Origin: Natronolimnohabitans sp. A-GB9
GTDB taxonomy: Archaea > Halobacteriota > Halobacteria > Halobacteriales > Natrialbaceae
DNA length: 64,000 bases
NCBI RefSeq assembly: GCF_030848565.1
Contig: NZ_JAVDDV010000006.1
Coordinates: 1 to 64,000, forward strand
Reading direction: 5' to 3'
Positions 51,796-60,734 of this stretch are shown one piece after another (position 1 is the first letter of the stretch; every line of letters starts with the position of its first letter). Made by a program: the position numbers and the translations under genes. Below the pieces are notes generated by a model that did not search any database, was not told the DNA's origin, and saw only the letters and a program-made list of their open reading frames with translations.

Positions 51796-54240
51796 TCACA
51801 GCGACCGCGCGGAGTTGACGACGACGAGGAAACTACTCGCCGCCATCGCGACGGCGGCGAAAAGCGGGTTCAACAGCCCGGTGATCGCAAGCGGGATCGC
51901 GATTGCGTTGTAGACGAACGCCCAGCCGAGGTTCTGTCGTATCCGTCGATGCGTTCCGTTCGCGACGTCGAACGTCTCCGCGACCGACTCGAGGTCGTCG
52001 CCAACGATCACGGCGTCCGCAGCATCGGTCGCCAGTTCCGTCCCGCTGCCCAGCGCGATACCGACGTCGGCAGCCGCAAGCGCCGGTGCGTCGTTGCTGC
52101 CGTCGCCGACCATCGCGACGGTGCCGCGTCCCCGGAGTCGACGGACCGTCTCCGCCTTCGCTTCCGGTGGGACGCCCGCAAAGACCTCGCTAACGCCGTC
52201 GACGTCTCGGAACCGGTCTGCCGCCGGTCCTTCGTCACCGGTGAGGACGACGACCTCCCGGCCGTCCGAAAGCGTCCTAACGGCCTCCTGCCAGCGCTCG
52301 CGGGGTGCATCACCGACGACGATCACGCCGCGGGCACGGCCGTCCCAGCCGACGACGACCGGCACGTCACCGGCAGCCCGTGCCGCCTCGAGTCGGGACT
52401 CGAGACTCTCGGGGATCGATAGACCGTGATCGCGACAGCAGTCGGGGTGGCCGACGACGACGCGTTCCCCGTCGATCTGGGCGCTGACGCCGCGGACGTG
52501 GCGTTCGAACGTCTCGGTGTCGACGATCGCGTCCGCGTCGTCGATCTCTTCGCGATCGCGTGCCGCGTCGACGATCGCGGCTCCGATCGGATGCTCGGAG
52601 AGCGCCTCGACGGCTGCAGCGCGACGGAGCACTGTCCGTTCGGTATCCTCGTCACCGCCGTCGACGTGTAACCCTTCGACGGACATCGCCCCCTCGGTGA
52701 GCGTCCCCGTCTTGTCGAGGACGACGATGTCGACGTCGGGGGCGTCTTCGAAGATCGTCTCCGCGGCGACGACGATCCCGCGTTTCGCCGCGGTCTGGAC
52801 ACCCGAGGCGATCGCCAGCGGCGTCGCGAGCCCGAGCGCACAGGGACAGGAGACGATGACGACGGTCAACCCGATGAGAAACGCCGTCGAGAGGTCCGAG
52901 CCGGTCGCGAGCAAGGTAGCGGTCACGAGAGTCGCGAGCGTGACGACCAGCGGGACGAACACCGTCGCGAGCTTGTCGGCGAGTCGCTGGACGCCCGGGC
53001 GGGCGCTCTGGATCGACCAGAGCAAGGAGACGAGTCGGTCGTGGGTGCTCTCGGCGTCTTCGCCGACGGTGACGACAAGCGGCGCGTCAGTGACGACGGT
53101 CCCACCGCGAACGGGGTCACCAGATTCCTTCTCGACGGGCAATGACTCGCCGGTGATCAGCGATTCGTCGACGGCTGCCTGTCCCTCGTGGACCGTCCCG
53201 TCCAGTGGCACACGTTCGCCCGGTCGGACGAGTAGCCGATCTCCCGGCTCGATCGCGTCGATCGAGACCGTTTCACCGGTCTCGGCGAGTCGAGCCTCGT
53301 CGACCTGGGCTTCGGTGAGGTCGGAGAGGAGTCCGGCGGCACGACGCTTGATCGTCCCCTCGTAGTAGGTACCCCCAGTGACGACCAGCACGATCGCGAC
53401 CGAGACGTCGAAGTAGAGGTCCGTCCGGCCGAGTCCCATCGCAAGCGTGCTGTAGGCGTACGCACCCAGTGCGGCGAGCGAGACGAGCAGGTCCATATTC
53501 GGCATCCCCGCGCGGAGACTCACGTATGCACCGCGCAGGATCGGCCAGCCCGTATAGAAGAGGACGAACGACGTCATCAGCCAGATGTTGACGGCCACGT
53601 AGTAGCCGTCGTAGCTGCCGAACTCCGCCAGCGGCTCGTAGCCAAAGTAGGTCGGATAGAGGAAAACGGCGTACCAGACCATCACCATCATCCCGAACAG
53701 CCCGCCGCCGATGAGGAACTTTACGAGCGCGGCGTCGCGGTGGTCCTCGCCGCGACCGGCATCCCGATCGCGGGCCTCGTACCCGTAGCCCGAGACGATG
53801 TCGGCGAGTTCGTCGTCGTCGACCGTCTCCGGATCGTACGCCAACCGCAGCGTATCCGTCGCGTAGCTCGCCTCGGCACCGAGGATCCCCTCGGTGGAGG
53901 TCGCTCGAGTTTCGAGAAACGCCTCACAGGTCGCACAGTGCATCCCGTCGACCGCGAGAAACGCGTCGTCGCCATCGCAGTCGTCGAGCGTCGACGGGTC
54001 GTCATCGAGTCGGTCGCGAACCGCGTCGGCGTCGGCATCGTCGACGTCGTCGAGTGCCTGGTGGACCTGGAGACAGCCCTGACAGCAGAACTGCCCGTCG
54101 ACGTCGGGGTCGGTGATCGGCTCGGCCGGAACCGGGAACGAACAGAGAGTACAACCGTCGTCGTCCGACTCCGAAGCCGACGACGGATACCCGTCGCTGG
54201 GCTCGGTTTCGGACGTCTCGGATATCGGGCGGCGGCTCAT
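51796..54240 (-). CDS. Copper-type P1B ATPase (CcoI/CopA-like)
   Basis: An 814-residue heavy-metal P-type ATPase. The N-terminus has CTLCSFPVP...FCCQGC (metal-binding, YHS/TRASH-like), then a heavy-metal-associated domain with GMHCATC (about residue 100). It continues with TM helices, ITGESLPVEKES (actuator), CPCALGLATPLA (Cu-binding CPC in TM6), DKTGTLTEG (phosphorylation), and GDGSNDAPALAAADVGIALG. The two-domain N-terminus resembles CcoI/FixI ATPases that supply copper to terminal oxidases, which fits the oxidase genes immediately upstream on the other strand. Confidence 0.93.
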   Translation of the reverse strand: MSRRPISETSETEPSDGYPSSASESDDDGCTLCSFPVPAEPITDPDVDGQFCCQGCLQVHQALDDVDDADADAVRDRLDDDPSTLDDCDGDDAFLAVDGMHCATCEAFLETRATSTEGILGAEASYATDTLRLAYDPETVDDDELADIVSGYGYEARDRDAGRGEDHRDAALVKFLIGGGLFGMMVMVWYAVFLYPTYFGYEPLAEFGSYDGYYVAVNIWLMTSFVLFYTGWPILRGAYVSLRAGMPNMDLLVSLAALGAYAYSTLAMGLGRTDLYFDVSVAIVLVVTGGTYYEGTIKRRAAGLLSDLTEAQVDEARLAETGETVSIDAIEPGDRLLVRPGERVPLDGTVHEGQAAVDESLITGESLPVEKESGDPVRGGTVVTDAPLVVTVGEDAESTHDRLVSLLWSIQSARPGVQRLADKLATVFVPLVVTLATLVTATLLATGSDLSTAFLIGLTVVIVSCPCALGLATPLAIASGVQTAAKRGIVVAAETIFEDAPDVDIVVLDKTGTLTEGAMSVEGLHVDGGDEDTERTVLRRAAAVEALSEHPIGAAIVDAARDREEIDDADAIVDTETFERHVRGVSAQIDGERVVVGHPDCCRDHGLSIPESLESRLEAARAAGDVPVVVGWDGRARGVIVVGDAPRERWQEAVRTLSDGREVVVLTGDEGPAADRFRDVDGVSEVFAGVPPEAKAETVRRLRGRGTVAMVGDGSNDAPALAAADVGIALGSGTELATDAADAVIVGDDLESVAETFDVANGTHRRIRQNLGWAFVYNAIAIPLAITGLLNPLFAAVAMAASSFLVVVNSARSL

Positions 54241-54425
54241 GGAGGGGAGTTAGATCTGACAGTAGCTGAGAGAGTGGTTATCGGTTCGTTACGAACGACT
54301 GGTGTGGCGGTCCGGTTCCGTGGACGGAACTCAGCGGACCGTCGAGTGTGAACGTGTCGTGAACCGAAACGATACCGCGTCGCCTGGGACGATTTGAAAC
54401 TCGTCCCGGGTTCGGTCATCACTTT

Positions 54426-54629
54426 TTACGTCGCCTTGCTCGAGCCGTGTCCGTGCTCGTCGGAGATCGGCGTGAACGCGATGTAGAGTGCAGTGACGAT
54501 GATCAACACGTTGATCGCGGTGACGGCTCCGGCGGAGAGCGAACGCCCCAGCCCGAACCACGCAACCGGCAAAAGCGCCAGTAATGCGATGATGAGCGCA
54601 CCGCGTGGAGAGACGTCTTCGAGATCCAT
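54426..54629 (-). CDS. Small membrane protein of the oxidase locus
   Basis: A 67-residue protein with two membrane segments (GALIIALLALLPVAWFGLG and AVTAINVLIIVTALYIAF) and a histidine-containing tail (SDEHGHGSS). It is between the copper ATPase and the oxidase operon and divergent from the latter. Likely an accessory protein of the cba-type oxidase; no enzyme motif is visible. Confidence 0.65.
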   Translation of the reverse strand: MDLEDVSPRGALIIALLALLPVAWFGLGRSLSAGAVTAINVLIIVTALYIAFTPISDEHGHGSSKAT

Positions 54630-54728
54630 GCTAACAGGTTAGACGCGGAAGCCTATAATACTCTACCCGGTTCCTACCTGCTGGGAATCGATCTAGCGGT
54701 TAACCCTGGACTATCCTTACACCGATCT

Positions 54729-54926
54729 ATGGGTCAGGCGATAGAAAAGCCAGAAGAGAAACGAGAGATCGGTCACGACGAGTACAACCCGGTGGGAACA
54801 CTCGCGTTGATCCTCCTATACTTCGTGTTACTCGTGTTCCTGTGGTTCTTCATGTACTTCGTCGAGTTCCTCGGTAACGATCCGACCGTCGTCGGGACGG
54901 TCGTGGCGTCAGGGGTGGTGGGATGA
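54729..54926 (+). CDS. ba3-oxidase small subunit (IIa/CbaD-like)
   Basis: A 65-residue single-span protein (VGTLALILLYFVLLVFLWFF at about 22-41) with an acidic, basic-rich N-terminus (EKPEEKREIGHDEYNP). It precedes subunit II, overlapping its ATG by 4 bp. Position, size and single span match subunit IIa of ba3-type oxidases. Confidence 0.75.
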   Translation: MGQAIEKPEEKREIGHDEYNPVGTLALILLYFVLLVFLWFFMYFVEFLGNDPTVVGTVVASGVVG

Positions 54927-55720
54927 AAATACACACGTACGAGAAACTGTGGCTGGGTGCAGCGATGGTGCTGATCGTTGCACTCATCGCAACGATCACG
55001 TACGGAGCGGTCGGACTCGGGATCTCGATGGTCGACGACGAAGAGGAGACCATCGATCCCGACGCGCTCGATGAAGACGATCGGTTCAACGATCCGCGCG
55101 TCGAACACGTGGGTGAAAACGAGTACGAAGCCTACGTCGTCGCTCGGACGTTCATGTACCAGCCGGATCCGATCGAAGTACCGGCGAATAGTGAGGTGAC
55201 GTTTTACGTGACGAGTACTGACGTTATTCACAGCTTCAGCGTCGTTGGAACGAACATTAATACGATGGTCATCCCCGGCGAGGTCTCGTCGATGACCGCC
55301 GAGTTCGACGAGCCCGGTGAGTACGGGGTCGTCTGCAACGAATACTGTGGCTCCGGTCATCACACCATGGAAGGCCAGCTCCACGTCGTCCCCGAAGACG
55401 AGTTCGACATGACCGAACTCGAGGTCGAGGGCGACGACGAGGTCGCCGAAGACGACGAGGTAACGCTCAACGTCTCCGTCGAGAACGGCATGCTCGACGA
55501 CCTCGAGACGACGATCGAAGCCGAGATCGGCGAGGAGACGTTCGAAGAGGACGTCACGGTCGAGGGTGACAGTACCTACGAGACGACGATCACCGTCGAC
55601 GCCGCTGACCTCGGCGAGGGCGACCACGACTGGTCTGTCACCGTCGACGACTACGAGGACAGTGGCACCGTGACCGTCGTCGACGACCTCGAGGACGACG
55701 GAGGTGATGACGATGAGTGA
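54923..55720 (+). CDS. cbaB: ba3-type cytochrome oxidase subunit II
   Basis: A 265-residue subunit II. One N-terminal membrane helix (about 10-33) is followed by a cupredoxin domain with the CuA ligands: histidine in STDVIHSFSV and the motif CNEYCGSGHHTM (C-x3-C-x3-H-x2-M). After the cupredoxin domain is an unusual acidic beta-rich extension of about 110 residues (VTLNVSVENGMLDDLETTIE) outside the membrane. It accepts electrons from a copper protein such as halocyanin. It overlaps subunit I by 8 bp. Confidence 0.92.
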   Translation: MKIHTYEKLWLGAAMVLIVALIATITYGAVGLGISMVDDEEETIDPDALDEDDRFNDPRVEHVGENEYEAYVVARTFMYQPDPIEVPANSEVTFYVTSTDVIHSFSVVGTNINTMVIPGEVSSMTAEFDEPGEYGVVCNEYCGSGHHTMEGQLHVVPEDEFDMTELEVEGDDEVAEDDEVTLNVSVENGMLDDLETTIEAEIGEETFEEDVTVEGDSTYETTITVDAADLGEGDHDWSVTVDDYEDSGTVTVVDDLEDDGGDDDE

Positions 55721-57509
55721 AAGCGGTGGGACGTATATCGATAACTTCCCCGCCGAAGCGCGGGTCGTCAGATCGGCCCTGTACAGTTCGTTCCTCGCGC
55801 TCGCACTCGGGGGGCTGTTCGGGATTATCCAGACCCTTCACCGGACCGATATCTATCGGTTCATCGAGTCGGACATGTACTACACCGTCCTCACCGCTCA
55901 CGGGGTCTTCCTGGTCGTTACGTTCACGATCTTCTTCCTCGTGGGCGTGTTTACCTGGGCGGTAACGACGAGTTTAGACCGCGGCGTCGAAGACATCAGG
56001 TTCACCTGGCTCTGGTACGGCCTGATGACGATCGGGACGGTGATGGCCGCAGCAGCGATCCTGGCTGGCTTTACCGACTCGATCGACATGAGCGCGGACG
56101 TGCTCTTTACGTTCTACGCACCACTACAGGCCCACTGGTTGTTCTACCTCGGTCTCGTGGTGTTCGTCGTCGGTACCTGGCTCGCCGGTGCCGACTGGTT
56201 CCGTTCGTGGTGGGCCTGGAAGCAGGAGAACCCCGACGAGCGGATCCCGCTGCCGACGTTTATGGTGTTGACCACCATGCTCATGTGGTACATCGCGACG
56301 ATCGGCATTGCAGTGTCGATCCTCGTGTTCCTGCTGCCGTGGTCGCTCGGGATCATCGACTCGGTGAACCCGACGCTGACCCGGACCCTGTTCTGGTTCT
56401 GGGGCCACCCTGTCGTTTACTTCTGGCTGCTACCGGCGTACATGATGTGGTACGTCATGCTCCCGAAGATTTCGGGTGGCAAACTGTTCAGCGACCCGCT
56501 TGCGCGCGTCGTGTTCATCCTCTTCCTTCTGCTCTCGACTCCCGTCGGGATCCACCACCAGTATCTCGACCCGGGTATCGCTGAAGGATTCAAGTTCATC
56601 GCGATGACGAACACGATGTTCCTGCTGCTGCCGAGCCTGCTGACGGCGTTTACGGTCGTCGCCAGCATGGAACACGGCGCCCGTCAGCGCGGTGGCACAG
56701 GGTATTTCGGCTGGCTCAAGGCCCTCCCGTGGCGTGACCCGGTCTTCGCCGGGATGGCACTTGCCGGCCTGATGTTCGCCGCCGGCGGCTTCTCCGGGAT
56801 GATCAACGCCGGGATGAACATCAACTACCTCGTCCACAACACGCTGTGGGTCCCCGGTCACTTCCACCTCACCGTCGGGACCGCCTCCGCGTTGACGTTC
56901 ATGGCCGCCACCTACTGGCTCCTGCCGCAACTGACCGGCAAGGCGCTGTGGAACCGCTCGGTCGCGCTCGTCCAGGTCGTCCTCTGGTTCCTCGGGATGA
57001 CGTTCATGTCCAACTCGATGCATCGCGCCGGGCTGCTTGGCATTCCGCGTCGCACCGCCGAACCGCAGTATCAGGGCTTCGAGTTCGAGGCTGGCGTCGG
57101 TAGCGTCGCCGAACTCGACTTCCAGCTCGCACTCGGTGGCGCCCTGCTCGCGATTTCGATCGTGCTGTTCCTCGCGAACGTGGTCGGAACGGCGTTCAAC
57201 GGACGGAGCGACGACCTCCCAGCAAACGAGTTCGCCGAGACGCTGTCCGGTCCCGAAGACTCGCCACAGGTCCTCGACAACCTCAAACTCTGGACTGCGA
57301 TCGCGGTCGTTCTCGTGATCCTCGCGTACTCGTTCCCGCTGATGAGCATCGTCGACCGCGGCGGCCTGTACGGTCCCGACATCAGCCCGTTCCCGGTGAG
57401 CATCGAGACGCTGTCGCTGCTCGCGTTCACGCTCGAGCAGTATACGACTGCAGCGATCGCGACCACCGGTGAGTTCGTCCAGACGACGCTTACGGGGGTG
57501 ATCCGATAA
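55713..57509 (+). CDS. cbaA: ba3-type cytochrome oxidase subunit I
   Basis: A 598-residue heme-copper oxidase subunit I with 12 or more membrane helices. Heme ligands appear in LTAHGVFLVVTF and VPGHFHLTVG (HxH), and the CuB histidines in WGHPVVYFW and STPVGIHHQYLD. The lack of the A-type K-channel tyrosine pattern and the operon layout indicate a B-type (ba3/cba) oxidase. Starts at GTG 55704, ATG 55707 and ATG 55713 are possible; GGAGGTGA at 55700-55707 favours 55713. It reduces oxygen to water and pumps protons. Confidence 0.94.
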   Translation: MSESGGTYIDNFPAEARVVRSALYSSFLALALGGLFGIIQTLHRTDIYRFIESDMYYTVLTAHGVFLVVTFTIFFLVGVFTWAVTTSLDRGVEDIRFTWLWYGLMTIGTVMAAAAILAGFTDSIDMSADVLFTFYAPLQAHWLFYLGLVVFVVGTWLAGADWFRSWWAWKQENPDERIPLPTFMVLTTMLMWYIATIGIAVSILVFLLPWSLGIIDSVNPTLTRTLFWFWGHPVVYFWLLPAYMMWYVMLPKISGGKLFSDPLARVVFILFLLLSTPVGIHHQYLDPGIAEGFKFIAMTNTMFLLLPSLLTAFTVVASMEHGARQRGGTGYFGWLKALPWRDPVFAGMALAGLMFAAGGFSGMINAGMNINYLVHNTLWVPGHFHLTVGTASALTFMAATYWLLPQLTGKALWNRSVALVQVVLWFLGMTFMSNSMHRAGLLGIPRRTAEPQYQGFEFEAGVGSVAELDFQLALGGALLAISIVLFLANVVGTAFNGRSDDLPANEFAETLSGPEDSPQVLDNLKLWTAIAVVLVILAYSFPLMSIVDRGGLYGPDISPFPVSIETLSLLAFTLEQYTTAAIATTGEFVQTTLTGVIR

Positions 57510-57730
57510 TGCGAGTCTCCAAAGAAGCCTTGCTCATCATCCTCGCGTTTATCGCGCCGATAATCGTCGAGTTACGGACGGTACTGGCCTGGGCCAACAT
57601 CGAACTCACGGTCCTCGAGTCGGTCGTCCTTGGACTCGCCATCGTCGCGCTCGTCCTCGTCTGGGCGTTCTTCCCGGAAGACGAGTCGAGTAGCGAGACG
57701 CCGGAGAGACAGCTTTCGAACGGCGACTGA
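57509..57730 (+). CDS. Small membrane protein, last gene of the oxidase operon
   Basis: A 73-residue protein with two membrane segments (ALLIILAFIAPIIVELRTVL and VVLGLAIVALVLVWAFF) and an acidic tail. Its ATG overlaps the subunit I stop (TAATG). It belongs to the oxidase operon; function is unknown. Its stop codon lies inside a palindromic repeat. Confidence 0.7.
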   Translation: MRVSKEALLIILAFIAPIIVELRTVLAWANIELTVLESVVLGLAIVALVLVWAFFPEDESSSETPERQLSNGD

Positions 57731-57806
57731 TACGGACCGCTGTCCTGCCGGTCGCCGACCCCGTCCTGGCGATCGGCAGTAACGAGTTACAGCAGTCCGT
57801 ATCAGT
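57726..57806. terminator. Palindromic repeat family B between convergent genes
   Basis: ACTGATACGGACCGCTGT (57726-57743) is inverted as ACAGCAGTCCGTATCAGT (57789-57806), 17 of 18 matching. An inner pairing of GCCGGTCGCC with GGCGATCGGC is also possible. It contains the stop codons of both convergent genes and so could serve as a bidirectional terminator; equally it may be an inserted repeat. Related copies lie at 61231 and 63903, with half copies at 11321 and about 9784. Confidence 0.65.
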
Positions 57807-58119
57807 CGTCCCAGGTCTCGATCCGGCCCGCGCGGACGTCCTCCGCACATCCCTCACAGTCGGGATGTCCCGCCTCGTAACAGGCCGGGCGATACTGGTC
57901 GTCGAGTTTCGCCGCCCGCTGTTCGGCGTGGCGACGGCAGACGATCTTCGCCCGACCGGCCTCGTCCGAGGGGAGGCTCCGGGCATTTTTCGCGATCGTG
58001 TAGGCCTCGCGGGCTTCCTCGAGTTGGTCGCTGGTCGACCCACGAACCTGTTCGTACTGCTCACCGGCCTCCTGGAGCTTCGAGCGCAGGAATCGCTCGA
58101 TCCGACGACGGTCCGTCAT
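57802..58119 (-). CDS. Haloarchaeal conserved cysteine-containing protein (DUF7091-like)
   Basis: A 105-residue protein with a helical N-terminus (RRRIERFLRSKLQEAGEQYE), a basic middle (IVCRRHAEQRAAKLDD) and a C-terminal CYEAGHPDCEGCAEDV. The cysteines suggest zinc binding. It is conserved in haloarchaea without known function. It converges on the oxidase operon. Confidence 0.6.
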   Translation of the reverse strand: MTDRRRIERFLRSKLQEAGEQYEQVRGSTSDQLEEAREAYTIAKNARSLPSDEAGRAKIVCRRHAEQRAAKLDDQYRPACYEAGHPDCEGCAEDVRAGRIETWDD

Positions 58120-58329
58120 ACCCGTTCCGTTGGGTCGCAGACCACATAGTCCCGTCGCTGTGACAGATTCTCGAGGCCAGTCGACGGTCCCGGAACTAAT
58201 ACAGTGTCTGTGGATTCTCTCGAGTCAGCCGACAGAAGACGCCGGCTTCGACGTGGCTGCGTCCTATCGGCCGCCGGTAGTTGCGGAAAGACGTCGTAGA
58301 GCGGCGTCGTCCCCGGTGAAACCATTTCC

Positions 58330-58437
58330 GTGTCCGAACAGTCATAAAGACCAATGGGAGAGGGTTGCAAGAAGAGCAGCGACCGTTGAAAAAGGAGTAC
58401 AAGGAGAACCCGGATACAGCGCAAGTGACGTTGACAC
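58330..58437 (+). pseudogene. Truncated OsmC-family gene
   Basis: A GTG at 58330 opens MSEQS; after one frame slip near 58345 the frame reads IKTNGRGLQEEQRPLKKEYK, then ENPDTAQVTLT, which is the characteristic N-terminus of OsmC-family (peroxide-defence) proteins. Similarity stops near 58437, where the transposon-like sequence begins. The remaining 100 or so residues are missing. So it is broken at both ends. Confidence 0.6.
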
Positions 58438-58868
58438 GTAGCGAGCGGAAGCCCATCCCCTTCAGGGGTGGGTGCAAGCGATAGGCACAGAGAATAAGTC
58501 CACAGGCGACACTCTAGCCGTGATTCCCACGTTACGATTCTTCGGTCGGCCACCAGACGACAGCGCGACTGCCAACTTTCCATCGCTCACCCAATTTCCT
58601 GCAAAGCGTGGTAGATGGCGATGTTGATTTCACTGGAGAAAGGCCGATGGCACGGCCTGTGGACTCGGGTCAGAACGGGCCTGAGAGGGGACACCGCAAG
58701 GTGCCTCGCCTTGAGTGGAACGACCACTGCTGGCGACAGCGTGGTCACGCGACCAAAGAGGAGTCCACAAACCGGAGTACCTGTGAGGGGAATCTTGCCT
58801 CAGAGTCAGGCACGGCCTGAATCACCCACCGAGGAATCCCACGTCCTTCAGCCGTGGGAGGATGTCAA
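58438..58868 (+). mobile_element. IS200/IS605-derived relic (tnpB end / omega-RNA-like)
   Basis: The right end has hairpin CCCACGTCCTTCAGCCGTGGG followed by AGGATGTCAA, typical of haloarchaeal IS1341/TnpB elements. A second hairpin, CCCATCCCCTTCAGGGGTGGG, lies near 58450 at the other end. No intact tnpB remains; a short frame at 58608-58820 may be its decayed C-terminus, a region which in such elements doubles as guide RNA. The arrangement resembles the tnp-less palindrome-associated elements (PATEs) described in haloarchaea. Together with the OsmC fragment it fills the gap before rpa3. Confidence 0.6.
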
Positions 58869-58956
58869 TGCAACCGGAACGGAGCAAAACGACGTCCGAT
58901 CGTGTTACCGACTCCCGCGTCGGACCCGTAGTTCACTTTCGCTCCGGTGCCGGCAG

Positions 58957-58964
58957 TTTAAATA
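58957..58964 (+). promoter_or_regulatory. TATA box of the rpa3 operon
   Basis: TTTAAATA lies 22 bp before the ATG at 58986. This spacing predicts a transcript starting at or next to that ATG, as in leaderless haloarchaeal mRNAs. Confidence 0.65.
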
Positions 58965-58985
58965 CTATCGGGCGCGAAACGCGGT

Positions 58986-59018
58986 ATGCCTCCCAGTGAA
59001 ACGAAAGAGGAGGCGTGA
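58986..59018 (+). CDS. Ten-residue leader ORF before rpa3
   Basis: ATG at 58986 encodes MPPSETKEEA and stops at 59018, 4 nt before the rpa3 ATG. Its codons contain GAGGAGG (59007-59013), a good Shine-Dalgarno sequence for rpa3. The TATA spacing places the mRNA start on its first codon. Translational coupling is inferred. Confidence 0.45.
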   Translation: MPPSETKEEA

Positions 59019-59022
59019 CACC

Positions 59023-59952
59023 ATGAGCGACGTACGACAGCACGCGGACGATATACACGACCAGTTCTCGGAGCACATCGACGTCTCCGTCGACGACGTC
59101 GAGGAGCGCCTGACCACGCTCGTCGACGAGTACAAGGTGCCGATCGACGAAGCACGCCGAAGCGTTACCAACCACTACTTGGAAGAAGCCGGCCTCGAGC
59201 GAGAGGACATCTCGCAGGGCGGCAGCGAAGAGGCAAACGTCGAGGACGTCGACGAGCCCGAACAGTGGATCGACCTCACCGCGAAGGTCATCGAACTCTG
59301 GGACCCCCGAAGTGACTCCGTCGCCCAGGTCGGCCTGCTGGGCGACCCCACGGGGACGATCAAGTTCACCAAGTGGGCGAAATCCGACCTGCCTGCCCTC
59401 GAGGAGGGCGAGGTCTACCGCCTTCGAAACGTCGTCACCGACGAGTACCAGGGCCGGTACTCGGTCAAACTCAACTCGACGACGGTCATCGAGAAGCTCG
59501 ACGAAGACTTAGAGGTCGGCGACGACACCAGCCAGATCGAAGGTGCGCTCGTCGACATGCAAAGCGGCAGCGGACTGATCAAGCGCTGTCCGAAGGAGGG
59601 CTGTACCCGCGTCCTCCAGAACGGCCGCTGTAACGAACACGGCGAGGTCGAAGGCGAGTTCGACCTCCGGATCAAGGCCGTCGTCGACGACGGAATCGAC
59701 GCCCACGAGGTCATCTTCGACAAGGAAGCCACCGAGGAACTCACTGGGATGAGTCTCGAGGAGGCAAAGGAGATGGCGATGGACGCCCTGGACACGACCA
59801 TCGTCGCCGACGAAATCGCGGCCGATATCGTCGGTACCTACTACCGCATCGAGGGGCCGACGTTCGGCCGCTACATCTTAGCCGACGACGTCGAAGAACT
59901 CGACGGGCCAGCGGATCCAGAGGAACTGCTGATCAAAGCGAGGTCGATGTAA
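59023..59952 (+). CDS. rpa3: Replication protein A, RPA3-type
   Basis: A 309-residue single-stranded-DNA-binding protein. A helical N-terminus (about 1-70) precedes OB folds (WIDLTAKVIELWDPR, GTIKFTKWAKSDLPA, YSVKLNSTTVIEKL) and a zinc finger, CPKEGCTRVLQNGRCNEH (about residues 188-205), then a further OB-like fold. The length and single Zn finger fit haloarchaeal RPA3 better than the longer RPA1 or RPA2. It is followed after 1 bp by its partner gene, as in other haloarchaea, and would protect ssDNA in replication and repair. Confidence 0.9.
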   Translation: MSDVRQHADDIHDQFSEHIDVSVDDVEERLTTLVDEYKVPIDEARRSVTNHYLEEAGLEREDISQGGSEEANVEDVDEPEQWIDLTAKVIELWDPRSDSVAQVGLLGDPTGTIKFTKWAKSDLPALEEGEVYRLRNVVTDEYQGRYSVKLNSTTVIEKLDEDLEVGDDTSQIEGALVDMQSGSGLIKRCPKEGCTRVLQNGRCNEHGEVEGEFDLRIKAVVDDGIDAHEVIFDKEATEELTGMSLEEAKEMAMDALDTTIVADEIAADIVGTYYRIEGPTFGRYILADDVEELDGPADPEELLIKARSM

Positions 59953-59953
59953 C

Positions 59954-60595
59954 ATGAGTCAGGCAGAACTCACCCGCGAAGTCGCTCGACGCGCCTTCGC
60001 CTCCGAATTCAACGATTCGACGTACACCTTCAAAGAGAGCGACGACGAGCGCGCACCGAACTACGCGTTGCTCCCGACCGGCGATCGGGCCAACCGCGTG
60101 TTCATCGTCGGGACGCTGACCGAAACGGAAGACGTCGGTGAGGACAGCGAGTACTGGCGTGGCCGCGTCGTCGATCCGACGGGGACCTTCTTCGTCTACG
60201 CTGGCCAGTACCAGCCCGAGGCCGCCTCGGTGCTCCGGGACACCGAACCGCCGGCCTACGTCTCTATCGTCGGCAAACCGCGGACGTACGAGACCGACGA
60301 CGGCACCGTCAACGTCTCCGTCCGACCAGAGTCGATCTCGGTCGTCGACGACGCTACCCGCGACCGCTGGGTCGTCGAAACCGCCGAGCGAACGCTCGAG
60401 CGAATCGAGGCCTTCGAGGAGTGGGAAGCCGAACAGGAGGCCCCCGAAAGCGCCTCGACGGCACCGACAAACGAGTACGCCCAGATGGCCCGCGAGCGCT
60501 ACGACTCGCCGGTCGTCAACTACCGCAACGACGTTATCGCCGCCCTCGAGAGCCTCGAGGACGTCGAAAGCGAGGACGCCGAAGCAACCGTCTAA
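59954..60595 (+). CDS. rpap3: RPA-associated protein (COG3390)
   Basis: A 213-residue OB-fold partner of RPA. Features are AELTREVARRAFASEF at the start, RVFIVGTLTETEDVG, YWRGRVVDPTGTFFVYAGQY and PAYVSIVGKPR. The C-terminal helix region contains YAQMARERYDSPVV. The start lies 1 nt after the rpa3 stop (TAACATG). Haloarchaeal RPA and RPAP proteins form complexes and are co-expressed. Confidence 0.9.
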   Translation: MSQAELTREVARRAFASEFNDSTYTFKESDDERAPNYALLPTGDRANRVFIVGTLTETEDVGEDSEYWRGRVVDPTGTFFVYAGQYQPEAASVLRDTEPPAYVSIVGKPRTYETDDGTVNVSVRPESISVVDDATRDRWVVETAERTLERIEAFEEWEAEQEAPESASTAPTNEYAQMARERYDSPVVNYRNDVIAALESLEDVESEDAEATV

Positions 60596-60734
60596 CCGAC
60601 TCGCCCGGTCCGTTCTTTTTCACAGCCACGGCGGCGAGTGCCAAACACCGAGCGACGCATCGAATACGAGGTGGGTCCCACTGGTGTTGCCAGCACAGCC
60701 GTTACCGTGTCGGGTGTCGAACCGAACGGGTGCG

